Source: Cyclina sinensis
Lineage: Eukaryota; Mollusca; Bivalvia; Venerida; Veneridae
NCBI GenBank assembly: GCA_012932295.1
Contig: JAAONU010000016.1
Location: 27,713,290 to 27,777,289 of the forward strand
Reading direction: 5' to 3'
DNA: 64,000 nt
Shown here piece after piece: positions 12,377-24,513 of the stretch. The notes below the pieces were generated by a model. That model was not told the DNA's origin and ran no database searches. It worked only from the letters and a program-made list of their open reading frames with translations. A program made the translations under genes and the position numbers. The stretch's first letter is position 1, and the number at the start of each line of letters is the position of its first letter.

Positions 12377-14090
12377 TGTTGCTTTGAGCTCTTACAAAAG
12401 CTTAAGTTATTGAGATTTCACTTCAAGAAAAAAAAGGTTCCGGGAAAGAAAAAAATGTATAATGAAACTCATGAAAAGAATCGACGACCAAAATTAAATC
12501 AGTGGTTTTCCTTTAATATATCATTCACAAAAAAGATCCATTTATCCGATACTGTTTGTCTCCTGATATAGATGCTTGCATTTGTATTCCTGCCCGTAAG
12601 CAAAATCATATCATCACATTTATGACATTAAATGATCTGAGCTACATGTGTCAGACATTACTGCTTTCCTGACAAAGTTACATTTTATTTAGCAGATATC
12701 ATATCATAATATTTTTTTTATCCCCACCCCTTTTTCACTTTAAATAAACGTTTGCATGCAGAGATCAAAGTTAAAATATTATAATTCATGGTTCCTAACT
12801 GTTCCTCAATTGTGAAATCCTGTTTAGAAAGAACTATAAACGAACCAGTAATAGTTGGAAAGTTTGCAAAATGTTTGTAACAACACATTTGCACGAGAAA
12901 TCAACGATTTTATTTATAGTCCTTAAATATTGGTGACTGAAAACTGAAATATATACAAGCAGAAAGTACATGTGCTGTGTTTTTATAATTTGTCTTTCCC
13001 TTCATCACTTTGACGGATAATATAATCAAAAATAAAATATATATCTTGATAAGACTTACGCTGTTGCCGCTTGCAGTACAAGTGAGTTTTTGTTCTTTAA
13101 ACCAGATCTTACAGACAGACAGAAATAAATTGACATTTAATAATCTGTGTTAGATACAATGTGGAGGAATGTCAAAATTCTCAATAAATCATTTCAGAGT
13201 TTCTGCTGGAAAGTTGTCCCAAAACTAGCGCCAACAGCTATGTTCGTTGTTGAAACATATCCAATATGATTATCTTGTAAGACAACTCTGTGTTATAGGA
13301 TACTCATAAATCATTGTAGATTTGATCTCTGAGAACAAAACATTGATTGTTTCCTTTTTTTGGCCTCTTCGGATTGAAATGTATACCGAAATCCAGTGAG
13401 AATCTATAAATATAAGCATCGCACCATTGGCCAGGATGTAGCAAAATTATTCATGAAAGTGTACTGCCCCTCGTATTTCGACATGCAAAGGAATCTCTGT
13501 TTAGCCTGTTTTTCAAAAGACACTGTGTATCATTTTAACATAAATACTTGATAACGTATATTTAGGCAGTTTTTGTCATTGACAAAAGTTGACTCAAAAG
13601 AGTAAATAATGTCAGTATCTCTTTAGTTTTTTTTCTGTTAAATGCTGAATTTTAAAAAAGCTAAAACAAAGTATTATTGAAAAATACATGCTTATTTTCG
13701 CAAGTCATATGTCTATGTATTTGTATCAAACTCTTTCAATCATATATTGTGGATAAGGTGCCTTTGGCTCCATATAAAATATATCTTAATATAGTGTATG
13801 TGGAGTAAGCAGTATTATAAAGGTGGATATTTTCTAACACATACTTCTTCAGCCATTAATGCATTAACCATATTTCTTTGTGTAAATTTCATTTTTTTTT
13901 TAATACAAGCAGAACAATGATCATATTTCCTAGTACCGACACACTTAAGAAAAAAGAGACTATTGAACTTAGATGCAGGACATGTTTCTTTTCATTATTA
14001 CCAATATTAGAAAATAAACGATCTCACAATTACACGACACTAGGGCGATAACTTACATATTGTGTTTCCATTACTACCTTTACAACATTT
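12377..14090. other. AT-rich non-coding DNA
   Basis: No gene seen. Contains duplicate block gamma copy 1, listed separately. Confidence 0.45.
13197..13350 (+). repeat. Diverged duplicate block gamma, copy 1
   Basis: Starts TTTCTGCTGGAAAGTTGTC and, about 100 bp on, has GATACTCATAAATCATTGT followed by a GAGAACAAAAC stretch. All three anchors recur in order at 18,806-18,945, so this is one duplicated block of about 150 bp. Confidence 0.65.
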
Positions 14091-14122
14091 TGTGTGTGTG
14101 TGTGCGTGTGTGTGTGTGTGTG
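14091..14122. repeat. TG dinucleotide microsatellite
   Basis: Sixteen TG/CG dinucleotides with a single TGCG interruption. Runs directly into the G-rich tract that follows. Confidence 0.95.
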
Positions 14123-14146
14123 GAGGGCGGGGTTGGGGGGGGGGGG
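14122..14146 (+). other. G-rich tract, possible G-quadruplex
   Basis: Runs of GGG, GGGG and twelve G in 25 bp, enough for four G-triplets with short loops on the plus strand. It adjoins an alternating TG tract with Z-DNA potential. A structural prediction only. Confidence 0.6.
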
Positions 14147-14854
14147 TTATTAATGGTAGACGCAATTGTCCATTAATCATCCAGTCATTCAGTGTTTGTG
14201 TTGTGTATATTAATGTCCTTACGCTGTAAAATTGTCATTTAACTAAAACTGTATATACATTATTGCAAAAACAATACCGAAGAGCAAGTAACATAACTCA
14301 GTCAGCAGGACTTGAAAAGTTTTTCGCTTTTCAATTCAATTATCAGTGACAGTGCGGTTACTAACATATATTATATCAAACTTATGTTGATTGCGTCAAG
14401 TCATATCATTTCCAATATTCTTTATTGTGTGCTGTATTAAATGGAGTATTGCACGAAACGAATGGGCGATGTACTGAGTACTTATTGTACTTTTTCACAT
14501 TGCCATTTTACAACTTACCATTTTCACAGGACATCAAACTTCTTAACGCATGCAGTCGATAGATCAGCACTCACAGAACAGCATCGTAACTGCAATAGAT
14601 AAAGATGACTTTATTTGCTTGTAATGATTCCTTTGTAAGTCAAACTTTATAGAGCAAACACCGCTGGCGACAGATGTTCACGCCTTGCACTAAGACAAAA
14701 GCTGTTGTAAATTAAAATCACAGTTACTCCATACGTAAGTGCTCCTTTCTATGGTAAAATGTTAGAAAAAGGAGCAATTTGCAAATTTAAAAAAAAGTAA
14801 AGATTTGCGTTCAGTAAATCGCCAGACTTTTAGTTGAAGAATTTTAACACAATT

Positions 14855-14885
14855 CAATGCAATGAAAATGCAATGCAATGCAATA
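14855..14885. repeat. Imperfect AATGC pentanucleotide run
   Basis: About six AATGC/AATGA units, the last three perfect. Confidence 0.7.
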
Positions 14886-16187
14886 CACAATACAATTTTG
14901 AAACGTGTCTCAGCTTAATTAAATAGTCTACATTAAAAACTTACAAGAAAAATATTTTAATCTTAAATTAAGTGGAATGCGGGCTACAGGCTAAAAATTA
15001 AGTGATGTTTTTTCTATTTCCGTATATCAGAATAAAAGTACAGCAGAAATACAGTAATGATACAATTTGATACTTGCAGTTGAACTTACAAAAAGTAGAA
15101 ATTGCTAAGAAATCACGCGTAAAGATTTGTCTTCAGGAAAATCAAAAACTTGTTTATATAAAAAATGTTTACAAACAGCTGTTCCAATCAGTAATCTTTC
15201 TCTAAATGAGAATTTTGCACTTGTGACACAGACAGTTAGAAACTAGTTTCCATTACACTGATATGAAGTATCTAAGTCTTTAAATCTTGAATTGCAGTTG
15301 TTTTGTATTTTTAAAAATTACCGAAGTTTTGTACGAGACATAGCAGTCAAATTAATTTTGAAATTATTGAAACATCGCCTTTTGATGAAATTTGTATCTT
15401 GTCAAGTATTACGAATAATGAAACACATGGGAACCGATCTAGAAAACTAGAAAAAATTAAACAGATATCTGTAAGTGTCTGCTTTTTAACAGCCGTTATT
15501 GTGACCAAATAATAAAATATTTAATGTCTTAACTTTTACTGTCACCAAGAAAGAATTATCGGTCACTTTTATGATAAACATGAACACTTGTGTCAGGATC
15601 TGAGAAAGATGAATGTTAAAATTGTTGATGTAAGAATTGCAGTAAATTTTTGCTCTTTAACGACCAGAGAAGGGATAAAAGTAAAAGAGGGTTATAAGTG
15701 TGAATAGGTTTTATATATTTGACTCATTTTTCATTTGTCTAAATGTTTATCGATCAAAATGACCACGAAAAGACTAAGACTTTATGTTTTTAAAAATGCT
15801 CTTTCACTAGAAATTTATGTGTCTGTGGACGTTTGCAGCATTGCTTACTTCACACGCAGATGATTTGTCAGATTTGTACAATTCAATCTGTGTAGTTTAT
15901 CAAAGTGCTCTGACACTCTTGTGAAAAAAAAGATGCGATTCATTATTCTATAAATATTTTCTTTGGAAAGAAGAGCGTGAACACTTGCTAAAGATGTTCT
16001 AAAGAACGTGTTATTATCTTTAAAAAAAAACCTCCAACAATTTCTAGGTCTCTACAGCGCAGATTTCTCAATTTAAGATAAAAAAAGGAAGGAGTACGTT
16101 TACGACCCAGCTCTAAAAGGTAATTTAAATTCTAACTGAATTCAAATGTGATGCAATTTCAACAACACTGCAGACCTGTTTTCATGT

Positions 16188-16285
16188 ATTGCAAGAATCG
16201 ATTTAAACCGAAGTTGTAGCAACGTCATTCATCATTCTGTTCTAAGATCCCTGTCAGTACGAAATTAAATATCAACAATGAGAAG
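16188..16285 (+). repeat. Diverged duplicate block beta, copy 2
   Basis: GAATCGATTTA and, downstream, GAAATTAAATATCAACA match the anchors at 7355-7440 in order. Confidence 0.4.
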
Positions 16286-16742
16286 AAATATGAACAGAAA
16301 TGTTTCAGGCATCTCAGCATTTAGCAATATATTGGATAAATAAACCATTTCAATACGAAATGTTGGACAAATAGAAATGTCTTCTTTGTTGTCATTAGTG
16401 CACATCTGTAGCTAAAATCAACTGTTCCAACTTGTAAGAAGTTTATATATATACACATGTACTTTAGTGTTAAGAATTTTTGCTTTTAGATAAATAGATT
16501 AATTTCAATGCTGCAACAATAATCGAACTTTATTTTTACTGGTATACACATTTAAGAATTATTTCTGACGAGAAACCTATATTGACAGAAACAAGAGCAT
16601 TCTACGGCAAAAATACAATCATTATCAATACAAAAGGGCCATGATGGCCCTCAATCGCTCACCTGAGTCTCATTGCTCATGTAACAAGAATTATTACTGG
16701 TTGTTATGGGTGGTCGTTGTTCGCAAATTTGAATAAGTTTGC

Positions 16743-17345
16743 AATAAGTTTGAAGACTCTGGGTGTAATGGTACTCATTTTTTAGCCGAAATAGTTTCAT
16801 TCTACATTGAACTTGACCTTTGACCTACTGACCCCAAAAATGATAGGGTTCTTTTACTGAGTAAAAACAATCATCCTATGAAGTTTGAAGGCTCTGGGTA
16901 AAATGGTACTCCAGTTACTGAGATGAAACAGTTTTCACTCAGGATGTCCCTGTGAACTTAACCTTAGACCTACAGACTCTAAAAATAATAGGGTTCTTCT
17001 AATACAATTATCCTATAAAGTTTGAAGGCTCTGGGTGTACTACAGTTACTGTGCAGAAAAACTATTCACTATACAGGTCCCTGTGATCTTGACCTTTGAC
17101 ATACTAGGCCCAAAACAATATATTTCTTTTATTAAGTAAAAACAATCATCCTATGAAGTTTGAAGGCTCTGGGTGAAATGGTACTCCTGTTATTGAGTGG
17201 AAACGGTTTTCACTCTAAAGGTCCCTCTGACCTTGACCTTTGACCTATTGACCCAAAACACAAAGCTTTTTTCTACTCAATATGGGCAATGACCCTGTGA
17301 GGTTTGAAGGCATTGGTCAACTTGTACTCAAGTGATTGAAAGGAA
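16743..17345 (+). repeat. ~140-bp tandem units inside the 16.6-kb element
   Basis: Five units anchored by AAGTTTGAAGGCTCTGGGT, each followed by a GGTACTC stretch; most also carry a TGACCTTTGACC-like motif. The unit is related to those at 38.3-39.2 and 49.5-50.3 kb. A run of twelve C in the flank downstream (about 17528-17539) is part of a later unit boundary. Confidence 0.75.
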
Positions 17346-17579
17346 ACAGTGTGACAGACAGACAGACAAACAGACTCCCATGGACAGGGCAAAAACAATA
17401 CATCTCCATCAGATTGGCTGGGTTGGGGGAAAATTACAATCAACAATTGAAGGTCTAGTCCTTTGGTGTTTCAGAGCAGCAGATTTTTTAAGTTTTCCGT
17501 ATATAAGTCCTAGTGTAAAATTAAATGACCCCCCCCCCCCTGCCACCGGGTGGGGCAAGTTTTGACCAGAGGGTCATGA

Positions 17580-18460
17580 TTTGAACAAACTTGGTAAAGG
17601 TCCACTAGACAATGCTGCACACCAAATATCTAAACTCTAGGCCTTGTGGCTTTTGACAAGAAGATTAAAAAAAAAATCCTATATAACTCTTTTAAAACAT
17701 GTGACCCCTGGGGCGGGGCCTTTTTTAACCCAGGGGCTATGATTTGAACAAACTTGGTAAAGGTTCACTAGACAATGTTGTACACCAAATATCTTAACTC
17801 TAGGTCTTGTGGTATCTGAAAAGAAGATTTTTAAAGTTTTTCCTATATAACTTTATGTAAAATATGTGACCACAGGGGTGGGGCCATTTTTGACCCAGGG
17901 GCAATGATTTGAACAAACTTGGTAAAGGTCCTCTAGACAATGCTAACTACAAAATATCTAAGCTCTATGCCTTTTGGTTTCTGATGTGAATATTTTTAAA
18001 ACTTTATCCTATGTAAGTCTATGTAAACAAGTGACCCCTGGGCAGGGCCTATTTTGACCCAGTGGTTATGATTTGAACAAACTTAGTAGAGGTTCACTAG
18101 ACAATGCTACACAGAAAATATTTAAACTCTAGGCCTAGCGGTTTCTGACAAAAAGAGTTTTTAAAGTTTTCCCTATATAACTCTATGTAAATCATGTGAC
18201 TCCTGGGGTGGGGCCATTTTTGACCCAGACGCCAAGATTTGAACAAACTTGGTAGAGGTCCACTAGACAATACTGCACACCAAATATCTAAACTCTAGGC
18301 CTTGTGGATTCTGACAAGAAGATTTTTAAGTTTTCCCTATATAAATCTATGTAAAAATCAACTGACCCCTGGGGTCATAATTTGAAAAAAACTTGGTAGA
18401 GGTCCACTAGATGACGCTTCATACCAAATATCTAAGCTCCAGGCGCTGAAATTTCGGAGA
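17580..18460 (+). repeat. ~165-bp tandem units inside the 16.6-kb element
   Basis: Six units anchored by GAACAAACTTGGTAAAGGTC, followed by CACTAGACAATGCT, a CCAAATATCTAAACTCTAGG stretch and a GTGACCCCTGGGG stretch. The same unit appears degenerately at 55.5-56.0 kb and 62.4-62.7 kb. Confidence 0.8.
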
Positions 18461-18805
18461 AGAAGATTTTTAAAGATCAAACTTTTAAATCTAATTTTAG
18501 CTCCAGTGAACCAGAAATGCAATGGATCAGAACCATTTGAACAATCTTAGTAGAGTTTCATCCAAGGAACATCCCAGGCAAGTTTCATTAAATTTGGCCC
18601 ATTGGTTTCAGAGGTGATGTCGTTTGAATGAAAAGTTTACGACGGACGGATGGACGGACGGACGACGGACAAAGACTGATCAGAAAAGCTCATCTTGAGC
18701 ACTTTGTGCTCAGGTGAGCTAAAAATAGGAGTACTTTTTGCAAGACTTATTATACCATCGAATTTGTTTTGCTTGCAAGTTTAAGACTACATGTCATAAA
18801 CATTC

Positions 18806-18945
18806 AACTATTTCTGCTTGGAAGTTGTCGCAAGGATATGCCTGGCAACAATAGTCACTGAAATTTGTTCAGATGGACAATACAGTGTAATGAGATACTC
18901 ATAAATCGTTGTTGATCTGAACTTGAGAACAAAACCCTGACTGAG
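18806..18945 (+). repeat. Diverged duplicate block gamma, copy 2
   Basis: TTTCTGCTTGGAAGTTGTCG, then GAGATACTCATAAATCGTTG and a GAGAACAAAACCCTGA stretch align with 13,197-13,350. Confidence 0.65.
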
Positions 18946-19384
18946 GCAGAAAACAAGCCCGAAACATATTACTGAAATAACTTTATCTTCTGGCAGCCAC
19001 TGTTTAATCAAAGCAGCTATTAGCTAACAATACTTATCAACTACTTATTAAGTGGAGATATTTCTAGAATTACATATTTACTTTTTTTTAATAAAACGCT
19101 AAAAGATTCCAGTAATATCTACAAAGATCTTGCTAACGCTTTTCTCTTCTCTGTATCGATTTATATATTACCAAAGTTAAAACATCAAATTTTAGATGGA
19201 TTTAGTTTTCTCATATAAATAGACCGATGTGTACACTTGCAAAAGCAGACTTCGAATTAGGACATAATTTTCTCTTAGGAATGTCTGAATGTCTGTGCCT
19301 TTGCCTGACTACAATATCAAATTCAAACCTATACACAGACGGTAAAAAATTTGTCTGAGATATGTCTACACTTTTCTTTGGTTG

Positions 19385-19460
19385 ACTTCAATCAAATTAT
19401 ATCCGATCAAGTCTGGAAAGTGGTTTACGGCATGTTGGCAATGGTATGTAGAAATCATTT
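19385..19460 (+). repeat. Diverged duplicate block alpha, copy 4
   Basis: TATATCCGATCAAGTCTGG, then AAAGTGGTTTACGGCATGTT, resemble copies near 8,260 and 11,680. Confidence 0.5.
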
Positions 19461-19932
19461 GTTGCATGGTATGGTAAATATAACAAAAATACGTAAATTG
19501 CAGCGGTAAATTGCAGCGGTTTATATTCTTTCTGGCATACAATAAAAGCCTGATATACAAAAAAGACATTTAAAAACAAATGCTTATGTATAAACTGTAG
19601 GAAGGAAAAAGGCGAATGAATACCTCAATATAACTTCAGAAAACCTTCTGCTTAACATAATTTCATGAATGTCATAGTTATAGTCGTTTTTTTTTGCAAG
19701 TATGTAACAATATCTAGTCTAAGTTGTCACATTGTCGGATACTCTTGGCTGTTGATTGTGTATGACTGGAGTTTACAGAATACAACAGAACCAGGGTGTC
19801 CTTATGATTTAAAGTAACTGTTCCTCGACTATATCACTCTGTAATTGATATCATTTTTATATCTAATTATCTAGCTGAGATAGCCAAAATGTGAATTATA
19901 GATATGTTTTTTGTTGATGTTGTTTTATTTTT

Positions 19933-20033
19933 ATGCCCCCTGAAGGAGGGCATATTGTTTTTGGTGTGTGTGTGTGTGACAAAACGTTAACCTTGTGAGG
20001 CCCCGCATGACGTTCATTCGAACGAAGCGCTTG
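19933..20033 (-). mobile_element. 101-bp internally deleted remnant of the 38-kb element type
   Basis: On the minus strand it starts ACAAGCGCTTCGTTCGAATG, matching the start of the element near 38,262 apart from one base, and ends with a hairpin (19933-19953; ATGCCC ... GGGCAT) of the kind that ends the larger elements. Both termini are kept and the core is missing except for a short TG run. This shows the ends are the heritable part of the element. Confidence 0.7.
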
Positions 20034-23000
20034 TTTTTTCTTTGTTGTTGTTGTTTTTATTACCGCTGATGATATATTAAACAAAGAATATGTTATAAAG
20101 AAAAGTAGTTTGGCTTCAAAAACTGCTGGCTAAACTACCTTACTGCTACCTAACTGGTCAAAATCGAAATAACAGAACATGCGGGCGTACCTAGCATATT
20201 AATTTTCAAATTTCGGTTATTATTAGAAATACAAGCCAAGCAATTGAGTCTGTGGGCTCTGTGTTTTAAACGTTCCTGAACAAGAACTGTTTCCTAAAAT
20301 CAATCAGAAGTGACAAGTAGAGGGATATAACATGTTACATTTCCGTTTTATTACTCAGTAACAAAAGGTGTCAGTTTGCGATGATGAAATGGTTTTCAAT
20401 TTTTTTACATTGTACGTCAAATAAATTATCATTTTTTCTCCATAATTAGATTTTTAGGGTAGTGCAATTGTGACCAAAGAGAATGGTATGAGGACCATTC
20501 ACTTGTGACATAAGATAAAATTTTGAAGTGCTTGTTGCATGTAATTGTCTAGTTAAAGGATATTTGAAACTCAGTATGAAATTTATGAATTGGTCTCCGT
20601 TTAGTACTTATCTCATACATATTGTTTCTTATATTTAAAAGATATATACCTTCGACACGTTTGAGTCACCCACCTGGACCAATATGAACTACATATTGAC
20701 AGAACGAACATATGTGTTTTAAATATTGACAGTATTTAGGAAAAGTTATTTAAATACGTATAACATCAGATGTTGCACATCTCTTGTTGAAAAGTAATCT
20801 GACACGCCCTTATACATTGATAAAATGGGCAGCATACGCAAATCTGCAACGTGTAAATGGTATGTACGCAAGATGACGTCTGCCTTTAAATAAACAATGG
20901 GAAGGCAATATGTCACGTTGCCTGATGCTGCACAGGTTTTGTTTGTAAACATTAAAAATCTGCAAGTTAAACAAATAAAACAAAGCTATGTTTGCACAGA
21001 TTGCCTTAAAGACGTTATGATAAAGTTAAGAGTTTTCCAAATTAAACAAAAGCAAAGCAATATCTACAAAAGCCTAATGGTAAAATACAAACAAACAGTT
21101 GTCATGACGTTCTGGTTGTTCACGAATGAAATATTTTCGAACGGGAACTTTTCACTGTAACTTACAAATACTATAATATTTCTTCCATGCCCGTGACATA
21201 CTTAAGTCCCTCTAAATGCACGGGGCGGTATTGTTCTCTTAATTACTTTACGAACGGGTTGAAGTTGAATTTATTGAGATATAATCTAATGTCGTGGCAT
21301 GGTAAAGTACTTGTAAGTATGAGATTCATTTTTCTTTTTTCGATACAGATGCATTATTTTATTTGACTTGTATAAAGATTGGTCTTTTTCCATAAATGTT
21401 TTCATTTACTTAAATCCATTAAATTGTTACTAAAGATAATTTCTGTGAGACCTTGTTAACTTCACTTTTGGAATGTACATGCACAATTTAAAAGAAATAC
21501 TTTTCTCGTACAAAAATCACATGCTCATATATCGGCATGTGTTATTGTTTTGTTTTCGTTTTATTTACATAGATTTTCCTAGAAAACATTGACACTGGCA
21601 AAACATGAAAATCTCATTTTAGTAAAGATATCATGTGACATTATAATAGATGACCATTGTGACACTGTTCAGGCATCTTACGTCTAAATGAGCCAGACAC
21701 TGATTCATAGAAATGGCCACTTGAAAAGTATTGATTGTAATAACACAGAACTCGTAACATGTGATTTAATAACACATACACTAGACAAAACTAATCCTCT
21801 CTTGCTGAATACTAGGAGATATATCCTTAAGCAACAGCTTTGAAAGCTACATAGATAACCACACTTGTTTCTTGTCCGTTTTATTTTTTCAAATACTTCG
21901 GTAAAATGTTTTAAATAATACGATTCTTCCTAAAAATGAAATTAAACATCTAACAGTAATTCGACAAGGAAATTCACCAACGTCTTATAAAAGATATATT
22001 TTATACATTTTTTCATTACAGTCCGTGAATTTACTGAATTCAAAAGAAAGAAAGACATAAGTTCCTTGTAAAATATATTGTGTTTGGTGAATTATTAGTA
22101 TTTTGTGCTAATTTGAGCTTTTGTTATTTAGAGTATTCCGTTTTGTTTTGAAGACGGCCTAGAAAGCCATCAACCATTTATAAAAAGCACACAAAACCAT
22201 TTTATTTTGCATTTTGCAAATGTGCACTTAACGCTTACAGCAACATAGCACACAAAAACCAGGATGTGTCTAATTTGAATTTACAATGTGAGTTCACCGA
22301 CTTTTGCACAAGTTCCTAAAACAGCTTGGCTTTTGGGGGAACCACAGACATTCTGACAGTAAATTCACAGATGTAATGATACGGAAATTCAGAGAATTTT
22401 TTTTTTCTACGAGTATCATCATTCTTCATTTGCACGAATACTTATGTCATCTATTTCTGTAATTGTAGCAGTCAGAGTTTTTAAAACTATGTATGACCTG
22501 TGTGTAATAAGCTCAGTGCCCAGTCATGCTGACAAAGTTCTGAAAAGTCACAATGTTTGTATTCTAGAAACACGAACTAAAATAAATGGAAAAACTAAAT
22601 AAAGAAGCGAATAAGCAGGCTTGGTGCAAACCAATATTATATATCATATAAATAATCTTAATTCTCGCCTTCACTGACTTTGTCAAATTTTACATTTAGG
22701 AAATTGACAATTCGAAGAATTTCCTTTTCAGATATAATTTAATATTTATGCTTGAATGTAGACGAATTGCAATCTAATAAATATATTATGGTCCTTATAA
22801 TGCACACCTGAAATGTCTTTCCGTCAAAATAACTTCTGTTTCAGAGTTAATACTCGTTAATGATTACTACTTTTAACATTATTTTTTTCCCACACAATTA
22901 TTATAATAGACAACCAAACACTTTTATTTATGAAAGGAGTAATTCTTTTCTGTGTAACTGTTAATGATTCCAAAACCAATCAAATTTTCAATCAAACTGA

Positions 23001-23745
23001 CCTCTACTTGTCTGAAAACCGTTCTTGAAAAGCAAAAGTTCACGCGTTATATTTGGCCTTTACCTGTTTCGAAGATTAATTTGCAAAATGAACGCCATTT
23101 TTCTAAAATATTAATTTATATCTTAATTGGTACAAACAAACAGGAATACACACGTTATGTTTCAGAACTGATAATATATTTTATCTTGCAAATTCAGTTT
23201 CATTATTTCATAAAGATTATAAGGACTGTTACGGGTTTATACTTTGATAAATAATTGTAGGGATTGTGCGGAAGTCACACAATCAGCAGATAAAGTACCA
23301 GCGACCAATCACAGTTCTTTTTTGAGATTCTCTTATACTGGACAAAACAATTTCATTTCTAAGTCTGTGTAATACAGTATTCTACTGACAAGTATAACGT
23401 GCCAACAAAAGGCATATATCAGTTTCTAGGTCACTGAAATTGGTATGCACAGCACGACGTAGATATTCCGGACCAATCTGGAAGGGCTTTCTTGCCGCGG
23501 AGTTTCATAATGCTAATCATACTCAGTGATTTGAAAGCAAAGCCTGGCTTATTTCTCGGTCCAATATGTAATATATATGCTAATCACAGTCTTTTGACCG
23601 ATCTATCAATTTTGCAATTATACAGAGAAGAGATAGCTGTTTCTGCAAAAGCGAGATAAATGAAAAAAAGAAAACTTCTACGGTTTCAGATTTAAGTCAG
23701 ACTGGAAAAATACCTATGGAAAAGATCGATATTATATATTTAAAG
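20034..23745. other. AT-rich non-coding DNA
   Basis: Nothing recognised. ORFs of 87 codons (20897-21160) and 96 codons (22964-23254) have no domain I know. No tRNA or repeat array seen. Confidence 0.45.
23740..23745. repeat. Left copy of probable 6-bp target-site duplication
   Basis: TTAAAG immediately before the left terminus; the same hexamer follows the right terminus. Confidence 0.65.
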
Positions 23746-24507
23746 TACGGTGGCACAGAGGTGACATGCACAACTTTTTTTTTTAATTGCACTTCTCTTT
23801 TTTTTATATCTCGTTCCCACGAGATACTAACTCGAGGGAACGATTTAGTATCTCGTTCCCACGAGTAACTAAGTCGTGGGAACGAGATAAAAAAAAGAGA
23901 AGTGCAAATCTGAAAAAAAGAATCGCATTTGAAAAAAAAGAGTTGCGCAGTAAAAAAAAGAATCGTGTTGTAAAAAAAAAAGAACAGCGAATGTTAGCTA
24001 TGTCGAGAGAACGACTTACTAACTCGTGGGAACGAGTTAGCTTTGTCGTGGGAACGACTTAATATCTCGTTCCCACGAGATACTAAGTCGTTCCCTCGAG
24101 TAAGTATCTCGTGGGTACGCGATAAAAAAAAGAAAAGTGCAATTTAAAAAAAATGTATTGCTTTGGAAAAAAAAGTGTTGCACAATATATTGCTTTCTCG
24201 TTCCCACGACATAGCTAACTCGTTCTCACGAGTTAGTAAGTCGTTCCCACGACATAGCTTACATTCGCTGTTCTTTTTTTTTACAACACGATTCTTTTTT
24301 TTACTGCGCACCTCTTTTTTTTTCAAATGCGATTCTTTTTTTCAGATCTGCACTTCTCTTTTTTTTTATCTCGTTCCCACGACTTAGTAACTCGTGGGAA
24401 CGAGATACTAAGTCGTTCCCTCGAGTTAGTATCTCGTGGGAACGAGATAAAAAAAAGAGAAGTGCAATTAAAAAAAAAGTTGTGCATGTCACCTCTGTGC
24501 CACCGTA
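23746..24507. mobile_element. 762-bp foldback element with ~315-bp inverted arms
   Basis: The left end, TACGGTGGCACAGAGGTGAC at 23746, is reverse-complemented exactly at the right end (24488-24507). The match continues with only occasional differences for about 315 bp on each side (roughly 23746-24060 and 24190-24507), leaving an asymmetric centre of ~130 bp. Direct TTAAAG hexamers at 23740-23745 and 24508-24513 look like a target-site duplication. The arms are packed with CTCGTTCCCACGAG or its complement and with A/T homopolymers, so smaller hairpins nest within the large one. No transposase is encoded; short ORFs here are repeats of Ser-Trp-Glu-Arg and Lys codons. It is a MITE/foldback-type non-autonomous element of unknown superfamily. 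A degenerate relative lies at 53.26 kb. Confidence 0.9.
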
Positions 24508-24513
24508 TTAAAG
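24508..24513. repeat. Right copy of probable 6-bp target-site duplication
   Basis: TTAAAG immediately after the right terminus of the foldback element. Confidence 0.65.

Larger units (their letters stand above)
14147..16634. other. AT-rich non-coding DNA
   Basis: No gene recognised. Holds a short AATGC pentamer run and duplicate block beta copy 2. Confidence 0.45.
16635..18720 (+). mobile_element. Pearl/HINE-like non-autonomous element with two internal arrays
   Basis: Begins with a near-perfect palindrome, AGGGCCAT-G-ATGGCCCT (16635-16651), and just inside has GCTCACCTGAG (16657-16667), whose exact reverse complement CTCAGGTGAGC lies at 18709-18719. The first half holds about five units of ~140 bp (anchors near 16743, 16880, 17018, 17156, 17300) with TTGACCTTTGACC-type motifs and a GACA microsatellite at 17351-17370. 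The second half holds six units of ~163-166 bp (anchors near 17584, 17747, 17912, 18078, 18241, 18391). A GACG microsatellite sits at about 18642-18672. No ORF. Palindromic end, subterminal inverted repeats, core repeats and a microsatellite match the published pearl / Helentron-associated architecture; the family call is inference. It may be two elements joined or nested. Confidence 0.7.
18721..19932. other. AT-rich non-coding DNA
   Basis: No gene seen apart from duplicate blocks gamma and alpha noted separately. A short direct repeat GTAAATTGCAGCG occurs twice near 19492-19518. Confidence 0.45.
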
